Source of the DNA: Lachnospiraceae bacterium
GTDB taxonomy: Bacteria; Bacillota; Clostridia; Lachnospirales; Lachnospiraceae
Assembly (NCBI GenBank): GCA_003489085.1
Contig: DNJM01000203.1
Location: 1-6,980, forward strand
Direction: 5' to 3'
Length of the DNA stretch: 6,980 nucleotides
Part shown: one piece after another, positions 1-5,520 of the stretch
Numbering within the stretch: position 1 is the first letter of the stretch
Layout: the number at the start of each line of letters is the position of its first letter
The notes under the pieces: generated by a model
Database searches by the model: none
What the model was told of the DNA's origin: nothing
What the model saw: only the letters and a program-made list of their open reading frames with translations
Position numbers and translations under genes: made by a program

Positions 1-447
1 GGAAATCTGGAGAGAGACCCGGGGGTTGGTTTTCTGAATATAAATACAGGAGAATGGATTGACCTGCAATTGTGGGATACGATTTCAGGAAAAAGAGGGC
101 GTGAAGAGATTTATTTTGGAGCAGAGAAGGCCAGTACTCTGAAATTTCAGACCATGAAGGACAGGGGATATACAGAAGGAAGTATTTCGCTGAATGGAGG
201 AAGTCAGGATTGGGAGGCAGCGCAGGAGAATCTATGTGATACATGTCTGGAGCATGTGCAGGAAAGTATCTGCGAGTATATGTATACGGATTGTTATGAA
301 AACCAACTGGTTCCGATTCGGGATAATTACATTTTTTTTCTGATGGGAGATTATGCAGTATTCACAGAGACAGCAGATCTGCCTGCAAAATTGAAATTTC
401 TGATTTTTTATGCATCGGAGGCCGAGTATTGGCAGCAGCAGGAGTAA
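1..447 (+). CDS. C-terminal fragment of an unrecognised protein (5' end outside window)
   Basis: The reading frame is open from the first base to a TAA at 445-447, giving 148 residues with no stop. A start inside the window is therefore not needed. The first in-frame ATG (position 154) would remove a third of the visible protein, and the TTG at 70 has no convincing ribosome binding site, so the gene most likely begins upstream. The fragment is soluble-looking: acidic and aromatic, with no membrane segment or signal. A cysteine cluster in its middle (CDTC near residue 80, then single cysteines in the next 20 residues) could bind a metal, but the spacing matches no zinc motif I can name. The C-terminus ends in YWQQQE. 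I do not recognise the family. It is co-oriented with the MATE gene, but a 132-bp gap with its own promoter separates them, so nothing ties them functionally. Confidence 0.7.
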   Translation, partial: GNLERDPGVGFLNINTGEWIDLQLWDTISGKRGREEIYFGAEKASTLKFQTMKDRGYTEGSISLNGGSQDWEAAQENLCDTCLEHVQESICEYMYTDCYENQLVPIRDNYIFFLMGDYAVFTETADLPAKLKFLIFYASEAEYWQQQE

Positions 448-459
448 ATTAAAAAAAAG

Positions 460-548
460 TATAGCAAATATTTTCATTTTTGATTGACATGGAGTATAAT
501 CCAGGTGGTATCCTTATAGAAGACGCGCTGTTGATATATAGCAAATAT
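460..548. repeat. 12-bp direct repeat flanking the MATE promoter
   Basis: TATAGCAAATAT occurs exactly at 460-471 and again at 537-548, 77 bp apart, on either side of the promoter at 484-514. The bases next to each copy differ, so the match is exactly 12 bp. It may be a regulator site or a chance match in AT-rich DNA. No mobile element lies between the copies. Confidence 0.5.
484..514 (+). promoter_or_regulatory. MerR-type promoter/operator of the MATE gene
   Basis: A perfect -35 box TTGACA (484-489) and a -10-like TATCCT (509-514) are separated by 19 bp. A near-perfect dyad, TGGAGTATAATCCA (490-503), lies in the spacer and extends outward with further pairs (487/506, 488/505), giving 8 of 10 complementary positions centred at 496.5. 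An over-long 19-bp spacer with a dyad starting right behind the -35 box is the hallmark of promoters activated by MerR-family regulators such as MerR, BmrR or Mta, which twist the spacer DNA when ligand is bound. Transcription would start near 520, leaving a leader of about 60 nt before the ATG at 580. No MerR-type regulator gene is in the window. The TATAAT inside the dyad (495-500) is an alternative -10 but lacks a good -35 box. Confidence 0.65.
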
Positions 549-563
549 GAATAAATATGCAGC

Positions 564-573
564 AAAGGAGAGG
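564..573 (+). promoter_or_regulatory. Ribosome binding site fixing the MATE start
   Basis: AAAGGAGAGG lies 6-9 nt before the ATG at 580. This selects 580 over the in-frame ATG at 547, which has only AT-rich sequence in front of it. Confidence 0.8.
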
Positions 574-579
574 AATCTT

Positions 580-1941
580 ATGTCTAAAAAAGCTTCAGCG
601 ACATTGTTAACAGAAGGACCTATCTGGAAACGGATCATTGCGTTTGCTATTCCGATTTTTCTGGGAAATTTATTTCAGCAGCTATATAATACTGCCGATT
701 CTCTGATTGTAGGAAATTTTTTAGGAAGTGAGGCTCTGGCAGCTGTCAGTTCTTCCGGTAGCCTGATTTTTTTATTGGTAGGATTTTTTAATGGTATTTC
801 CATGGGAGCAGGAGTTGTTATTGCAAGATATTTTGGTGCAAAAGATGATGACACTGTTCACAGAGCCGTACATACAGCAATTGCATTCGGTATTACTGCC
901 GGACTTTCGTTGATGGTCATCGGTCTGCTTCTGGCGCCGCAGATGCTGAAGTGGATGGGAACACCACAGGATGTTATGGTAAATTCAGTAATATATTTTC
1001 GTGTGTATTATTGTGGATCTTTGGCATTTGTAGTATATAATTGTTGTGTTGGAATTATGCAGTCTGTCGGGGACAGTAAGCATCCGCTGTACTATCTGAT
1101 CATTTCTTCTTTAACCAATATCTGTCTGGATTTGTTTTTTGTTGGCGTACTGCATAAAGGCGTCGGTTACGCTGCGCTGGCAACCATTATTTCACAGTTT
1201 GTCAGTGCTGCTTTATGTTTTACCAGACTATGCCGGGTAAAGGAAGTATACCGGATAAATGTACGGGAGATTCGATTTGATTTCGAGCTTCTGAAACAGA
1301 TTATATCTAATGGACTTCCATCCGGTGTACAGAATTCTATTGTTGCGCTGGCAAATGTTGTGGTACAGTCTAATATTAACAGTTTTGGAAAAATGGCTGT
1401 GGCCGGCTGTGGAGCTTATATGAAGCTCGAAGGCTTCGGATTCCTTCCGGTAACCTGCTTTTCACTGTCCATGGCAACTTTTATCAGCCAGAATCTGGGA
1501 GCAAAAGAATATGAACGTGCCAAAAAGGGGGCGCGGTTCGGTGTGATCTGTTCCATGTCTCTTGCAGAAGTGATAGGTGTCTGCGTATACTTCTGTGCGC
1601 CGTTTTTAGTTGCTGCATTTAACAGCGATCCGGAAGTAGTCGCCTATGGTACAAGTCAGGCACATACGATCGCCTTATTCTATTGTCTGCTTGCCTTTTC
1701 CCATTGTGTTGCCGGAATCATGCGTGGAGCAGGACGTGCGACGGTCCCGATGTTCGTTATGATGTGCTGCTGGTGTATTATCCGTGTCATTTACATTACG
1801 GTAACGATACATTTCATTCCGAAGATTCAGGTGGTCTTCTGGGCATATCCGATTACATGGACATTGAGTTCGTTGATTTTCCTCTTTTTCCTTCTGAAAT
1901 CAGACTGGGTTCATGCATATGACCGCAGAAAAATCGAATAA
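580..1941 (+). CDS. MATE-family multidrug/Na+ (or H+) antiporter, YoeA/DinF-like
   Basis: This 453-aa polytopic membrane protein has the usual length of the multidrug and toxic compound extrusion family, which exports cationic or other toxic organic compounds in exchange for Na+ or H+. About twelve hydrophobic segments can be traced in two homologous halves. The first half opens with IAFAIPIFLGNLFQQLYNTAD and continues VGNFLGSEALAAV, typical of the family; Asp40 in the first segment sits where DinF-type MATE proteins carry their coupling acid. The second half begins at SNGLPSGVQNS (from about residue 243), the usual GLPxGxQ repeat start. MRGAGRATVPM in the C-terminal half is also characteristic. 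The start at 580 is chosen because of the strong ribosome binding site. A MerR-type promoter precedes it and a hairpin follows, so it is probably a single-gene, ligand-induced unit. The substrate cannot be told from sequence. Confidence 0.93.
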   Translation: MSKKASATLLTEGPIWKRIIAFAIPIFLGNLFQQLYNTADSLIVGNFLGSEALAAVSSSGSLIFLLVGFFNGISMGAGVVIARYFGAKDDDTVHRAVHTAIAFGITAGLSLMVIGLLLAPQMLKWMGTPQDVMVNSVIYFRVYYCGSLAFVVYNCCVGIMQSVGDSKHPLYYLIISSLTNICLDLFFVGVLHKGVGYAALATIISQFVSAALCFTRLCRVKEVYRINVREIRFDFELLKQIISNGLPSGVQNSIVALANVVVQSNINSFGKMAVAGCGAYMKLEGFGFLPVTCFSLSMATFISQNLGAKEYERAKKGARFGVICSMSLAEVIGVCVYFCAPFLVAAFNSDPEVVAYGTSQAHTIALFYCLLAFSHCVAGIMRGAGRATVPMFVMMCCWCIIRVIYITVTIHFIPKIQVVFWAYPITWTLSSLIFLFFLLKSDWVHAYDRRKIE

Positions 1942-1952
1942 TGAATAAATTT

Positions 1953-1993
1953 AAAAGACCTTCACATACTAAGAAAAAATGTGGAGGTCTTTT
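1953..1993 (+). terminator. Hairpin after the MATE gene; covers the RBS of the next gene
   Basis: The left arm (1953-1967) and right arm (1979-1993) form 15 consecutive pairs with one G-U wobble (1962/1984) around an 11-nt A-rich loop. The lower stem is A4/T4, so it resembles a terminator for the MATE transcript. However, the U-run is only TCTTTT and is followed at once by GATATG, so termination may be incomplete. The right arm contains the GGAGG ribosome binding site of the downstream gene. Confidence 0.65.
1983..1987 (+). promoter_or_regulatory. Ribosome binding site of the tepA-like gene, inside the hairpin
   Basis: GGAGG lies 9 nt before the ATG at 1997. It rules against the earlier in-frame ATG at 1979, which would overlap it and has no site of its own. 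In RNA that begins upstream of 1953 these bases pair with GACCTTC in the left arm, so translation from read-through transcripts should be weak unless the hairpin opens. Confidence 0.7.
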
Positions 1994-1996
1994 GAT

Positions 1997-2722
1997 ATGA
2001 AAGAAAAGGATAGTGCGGATATACAGGAGCGTCAAAATGAACAGAACGATCAGATTAAGGAGATGGGAAGCGTTGCTCTCGATCATAGCAAAAGCCGGCA
2101 TAAGATACAGCTTTTGACAATTATAGGTGAAATAGAAGGGCATGATGCTGTATCCGGAAATACCAAAGCAACTAAATATGAACACATACTGCCGAAGCTG
2201 GCTGAAATCGAGGACAATGATGAAATTGATGGGGTTTTGATTCTGCTGAATACGATGGGCGGTGATGTAGAGGCGGGACTTGCCATTGCAGAAATGATTG
2301 CATCATTAAGCAAACCGACAGTGTCATTGGTTCTGGGCGGCTGCCATTCGATCGGAGGACCGCTGGCTGTTTCCGCGGACTATTCATTTATTGTTCCAAG
2401 CGGCACTATGATTATACATCCGGTGCGGTCCAGTGGTATGTTTATCGGAGTGATTCAGAGCTACCGAAACATGGAACGGACTCAGGATCGTATTACACGA
2501 TTTTTGGCAGAACACTCGAAAGTGACACAGGAACGAATCGAGGAGCTGATGCTGGATGCTACACAGCTGGTTAAGGATGTCGGAACCATGCTGGATGGCG
2601 AAGAGGCAGTCAAGGAAGGACTGATCGATGAAGTGGGCGGCATCAGCTCTGCAATGAAAAAGCTGTATGAGATGATTCGTATTCATAAAAGAGAGGAAGA
2701 GAAGACTACAACAGAATACTAG
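1997..2722 (+). CDS. tepA: TepA-like, ClpP/crotonase-fold serine peptidase homologue
   Basis: This 241-aa protein resembles the TepA (YmfB, 'translocation-enhancing protein') branch of the ClpP/SppA peptidase superfamily. It has a polar N-terminal extension (residues 1-35), then the core beginning IQLLTIIGEIEG. LLNTMGGDVEAGLAIAEMI (83-101) matches the ClpP substrate-binding region. GGCHSIGGPLAVSAD places Ser118 at the nucleophile position and MIIHP places His141 at the catalytic histidine. The GEEAVKEGLIDEVGG tail is the usual ClpP-family ending. The third residue is less clear: the column of the ClpP aspartate appears to hold Gly, with Asp194 two residues away. There is no signal peptide or membrane segment, so it is probably cytoplasmic. 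Lying directly before a spoIIIE/ftsK gene repeats the Bacillus tepA-spoIIIE neighbourhood. The role is uncertain; Bacillus TepA has been linked to protein export and degradation. Confidence 0.88.
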   Translation: MKEKDSADIQERQNEQNDQIKEMGSVALDHSKSRHKIQLLTIIGEIEGHDAVSGNTKATKYEHILPKLAEIEDNDEIDGVLILLNTMGGDVEAGLAIAEMIASLSKPTVSLVLGGCHSIGGPLAVSADYSFIVPSGTMIIHPVRSSGMFIGVIQSYRNMERTQDRITRFLAEHSKVTQERIEELMLDATQLVKDVGTMLDGEEAVKEGLIDEVGGISSAMKKLYEMIRIHKREEEKTTTEY

Positions 2723-2737
2723 ATATAGTCAAAATGA

Positions 2738-2780
2738 CAGATATTGTTTGTGAACGGGGACAATATCTGCCTATTTTTTT
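2738..2780 (+). terminator. Rho-independent terminator after tepA
   Basis: CAGATATTGT (2738-2747) and ACAATATCTG (2760-2769) form a perfect 10-bp stem around a 12-nt loop. CCTA and a run of seven T (2774-2780) follow. The stem is AT-rich and separated from the T-run by a few bases, so it is moderate rather than strong, but it fits the end of the tepA unit 15 bp after its stop. Confidence 0.75.
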
Positions 2781-2792
2781 CTGAAATGATTG

Positions 2793-2821
2793 GTGACAGC
2801 TTACCCCTTTGATGGTATAAT
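2793..2821 (+). promoter_or_regulatory. SigA promoter of spoIIIE/ftsK
   Basis: GTGACA (2793-2798, 5 of 6 to consensus) and a perfect TATAAT (2816-2821) are separated by 17 bp. A TG at 2813-2814 adds an extended -10 element. Predicted transcription starts near 2828, giving a leader of about 33 nt before the ATG at 2861. The promoter begins 13 bp after the tepA terminator's T-run, so spoIIIE has its own vegetative-type expression and does not depend on tepA read-through. Confidence 0.8.
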
Positions 2822-2845
2822 CAAATATGTATGCTTAGACATCGT

Positions 2846-2853
2846 AAGGGGGA
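2846..2853 (+). promoter_or_regulatory. Ribosome binding site fixing the spoIIIE start
   Basis: AAGGGGGA lies 7 nt before the ATG at 2861. The in-frame ATG at 2831 is only about 3 nt from the predicted transcript start and has no such site, so the shorter protein is preferred. Confidence 0.7.
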
Positions 2854-2860
2854 CAGCTGT

Positions 2861-5473
2861 ATGGCTTCAAATGCTAAAAAAGGGAAGAAGGGAAGTACTT
2901 CTGTGGGGAGAAAGAATACTTCCGTATCAAAAACAACGGCGAAACGCACCGGAAAGGGAAAGGCTGCGGCGCCGGAGAAGAAGAATAGTTTTTTAAGAGA
3001 TGAAGTGGTGATTCTGCTTACTCTCTTAGTATCAATACTGCTGTTGATCAGCAATTTTGGATTTGGCGGATTTATTGGGGATATGATATCCGGTATACTA
3101 TTCGGAATCTTTGGGATTCCGGCGTACATTATACCCATTGTGCTGTTTATCGGAGTTGCATTTACGATTTCAAATAAGCGGAATGTATCCGCATACATAA
3201 AAACGATAGCCGGCATTTTGCTGATATGTATGATCTGTACTTTTATTCAGCTGATGATGGATGGATTTGATAAGAATATCAGCTTCAGCGAATATTATAC
3301 GATTGCAAGTCGTTACAAGACGGATGGCGGCATTATAGGAGGCACATTTGCAAAATTGCTCTGTCCGGCGATCGGGCTGGCAGGAACCTATGTATTTATT
3401 GTGATCGTATCCATTATCTGCATCGTGGTGATTACGGAAAGATCCTTCCTGAAGAGTCTTTCCAGCGGAGGAAAGAAAGCATATACCAGTGCAAAGGAGG
3501 ATGCGAAGAAGCGAAAGGTCGAGTCAGCTGAGCGCAGAGAGCGTAAGCGAAAGGAGCGCACGGAAAAGCTGGAGCGGGAAGAACTGGAGCGTGCCAGAAG
3601 AGAACGGGAAGAGAATCAGAGAACCATACCGGAAGAAAAGAAGGACAGAAAAGGCCGCAAGGTGGTATCCGGTGTGTCCTTTGCTACTACGCTGAAGGAT
3701 TCGGAGTTTGCAAAGCATAATCCGGAAATGAAGGAACTGGTGCCGGAGGAAGAGAAAAAACCGGAATTTATCATCAACCGTGCAGCGGATACAGTTTCCA
3801 CAGAACCGGAATATGAAGAGGTACGGGAAAAGGAAAATGTCCTTACAGAGACGGAACAGAATATGGTACAGAAGCAGACACCGGATGAGACGGCCGATGC
3901 AGAACCAGCAGGAAGAAAGAGAAAAAGTGAGGACAGCCGCCGACAGATGGAACAGGAGACGGCAGCGGTAGAAAAAACCATTCAGGAGAAGGAAAATATT
4001 ACAAAAAAAGCACATGTTTTCCCACCATTTTCACTGATGAAGAGAGGCAAAGCCGGAAATGGTGATTCCGATGCATATCTGAGAGAGACAGCTTTAAAAC
4101 TGCAGCAGACCCTGCATAGCTTTGGCGTTAATGTAACAATTACGAATGTCAGCTGTGGACCATCGGTTACCCGCTATGAATTGCAGCCGGAGCAAGGTGT
4201 AAAGGTCAGCAAGATCGTTGGTCTGGCGGACGATATTAAGCTCAATCTGGCAGCTGCAGATATTCGAATCGAAGCGCCGATACCTGGAAAGGCTGCCGTA
4301 GGAATTGAAGTGCCGAACAGGGAAAATACGCCGGTTATGCTGCGGGATCTGCTGGAATCCGAAGAATTCCGGAATCATCCGTCAAAAATTGCATTTGCAG
4401 TGGGGCGTGATATTGCCGGTAAGGTCGTAGTCGCAGATATTAAGAAAATGCCGCATCTTCTGATCGCTGGTGCAACCGGATCAGGTAAGTCCGTGTGTAT
4501 TAATACGCTGATCATGAGTATTTTATATAAAGCAAGACCGGATGAGGTAAAACTGATTATGGTAGACCCAAAGGTGGTAGAATTGAGTGTTTATAATGGC
4601 ATTCCGCATTTGATGATTCCGGTTGTGACGGATCCAAAGAAAGCGGCAGGTGCTCTGAACTGGGCAGTAACGGAGATGGAAAAACGCTACCAGTTATTTG
4701 CAGCTTATAACGTGCGTGACCTGGAGGGATACAATGAAAAAGTAGAGGGAATTGAAGATATTGACGATCCGGGTAAGCCAAAGAAGCTGCCGCAGCTGGT
4801 TATTATCGTAGATGAGCTTGCAGATCTGATGATGGTGGCACCGGGAGAAGTGGAAGAAGCCATCTGCCGTCTGGCACAGCTTGCAAGAGCAGCAGGGATT
4901 CACCTGGTACTTGCCACACAGCGTCCGTCTGTCAATGTCATCACCGGGTTAATCAAGGCAAATATGCCGTCCAGGATAGCATTTTCCGTATCCTCGGGAG
5001 TAGATTCCAGAATCATTATCGATATGAATGGAGCGGAAAAGCTTCTGGGAAAGGGGGACATGCTCTTTTATCCGGCCGGGTATCAGAAACCGGCCAGAGT
5101 GCAGGGTTCCTTTGTATCTGATAAGGAAGTGCAGGATGTGGTGGCATTTCTGGTAAATAAAAATGGAAATGCATCCTACAGTGAAGAGATTACCAATCGG
5201 GTAAACAGTGCTGCAGTGGGAAATTCCGGGGCAGCAGCAGGGGGCGATGAACGGGACAGCTACTTTGTTGATGCCGGAAAATTTATCATTGAAAAGGACA
5301 AGGCTTCGATCGGCATGCTGCAGCGGGTATTCAAAATCGGCTTCAACCGTGCGGCCAGAATTATGGATCAGCTTGCAGAGGCGGGCGTTGTTGGTGAAGA
5401 AGAAGGTACCAAGCCGCGCAAAGTATTGATGTCTATGGAACAATTTGAGCAATACATTGAGGAGTATTTATAG
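2861..5473 (+). CDS. spoIIIE: DNA translocase, FtsK/SpoIIIE family
   Basis: This 870-aa protein is a full-length, septum-bound hexameric ATPase that pumps double-stranded DNA through a closing division or sporulation septum. A Lys-rich tail (1-45) is followed by four membrane segments (about 49-66, 79-104, 113-133, 170-191). Then comes a linker of about 210 residues: first Arg/Lys/Glu-rich and helix-forming, later acidic and probably disordered. The alpha domain runs from about 404 to 490. The RecA-like beta domain carries Walker A GATGSGKS (537-544, Lys543), Walker B IIVDELAD (Asp651, Glu652) and ATQRP (685-689). The C-terminal gamma winged helix (801-870) with LQRVFKIGFNRAARIMDQL reads directional DNA motifs. 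All key residues are present. Its own promoter precedes it, and tepA upstream matches the Bacillus gene order. FtsK and SpoIIIE are not separable by sequence alone; the symbol rests on context. Confidence 0.96.
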   Translation: MASNAKKGKKGSTSVGRKNTSVSKTTAKRTGKGKAAAPEKKNSFLRDEVVILLTLLVSILLLISNFGFGGFIGDMISGILFGIFGIPAYIIPIVLFIGVAFTISNKRNVSAYIKTIAGILLICMICTFIQLMMDGFDKNISFSEYYTIASRYKTDGGIIGGTFAKLLCPAIGLAGTYVFIVIVSIICIVVITERSFLKSLSSGGKKAYTSAKEDAKKRKVESAERRERKRKERTEKLEREELERARREREENQRTIPEEKKDRKGRKVVSGVSFATTLKDSEFAKHNPEMKELVPEEEKKPEFIINRAADTVSTEPEYEEVREKENVLTETEQNMVQKQTPDETADAEPAGRKRKSEDSRRQMEQETAAVEKTIQEKENITKKAHVFPPFSLMKRGKAGNGDSDAYLRETALKLQQTLHSFGVNVTITNVSCGPSVTRYELQPEQGVKVSKIVGLADDIKLNLAAADIRIEAPIPGKAAVGIEVPNRENTPVMLRDLLESEEFRNHPSKIAFAVGRDIAGKVVVADIKKMPHLLIAGATGSGKSVCINTLIMSILYKARPDEVKLIMVDPKVVELSVYNGIPHLMIPVVTDPKKAAGALNWAVTEMEKRYQLFAAYNVRDLEGYNEKVEGIEDIDDPGKPKKLPQLVIIVDELADLMMVAPGEVEEAICRLAQLARAAGIHLVLATQRPSVNVITGLIKANMPSRIAFSVSSGVDSRIIIDMNGAEKLLGKGDMLFYPAGYQKPARVQGSFVSDKEVQDVVAFLVNKNGNASYSEEITNRVNSAAVGNSGAAAGGDERDSYFVDAGKFIIEKDKASIGMLQRVFKIGFNRAARIMDQLAEAGVVGEEEGTKPRKVLMSMEQFEQYIEEYL

Positions 5474-5506
5474 ATTGAAATCAAATAAACAGATCAGATA
5501 ACAATT

Positions 5507-5513
5507 GGGGGAG
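5507..5513 (+). promoter_or_regulatory. Ribosome binding site of the zinc-ribbon protein gene
   Basis: GGGGGAG lies 7 nt before the ATG at 5521 and supports that start. The 47-bp gap after spoIIIE shows no hairpin with a T-run, so the two genes are probably on one transcript. Confidence 0.65.
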
Positions 5514-5520
5514 ATTACAA

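Noticed and set aside
124..131. SpoIIIE/FtsK recognition-type octamer (GAGAAGGG-like)
   Set aside because: The sequence is GAGAAGGC, one base off, and a single near-match carries no information.
332..339. Run of eight T inside the first gene as a phase-variation tract
   Set aside because: It encodes an ordinary Ile-Phe-Phe stretch in an intact frame; T-runs of 7 to 8 are common in this AT-rich coding style.
70..447. A complete 125-aa gene starting at the TTG at 70
   Set aside because: The frame stays open to base 1 and no good ribosome binding site precedes 70, so a truncated longer gene is more likely.
547..579. MATE start at the earlier ATG (547)
   Set aside because: It lacks a ribosome binding site, while the ATG at 580 has AAAGGAGAGG at the right distance.
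2821..5452. Long minus-strand open frames opposite spoIIIE
   Set aside because: They are mirror frames of a strongly supported gene, rich in Cys, Phe and Leu, with no motifs or ribosome binding sites.
5475..5502. Promoter TTGAAA-16-GATAAC between spoIIIE and the zinc-ribbon gene
   Set aside because: The -10 box is poor, and the transcript would begin at about 5509, inside the ribosome binding site.
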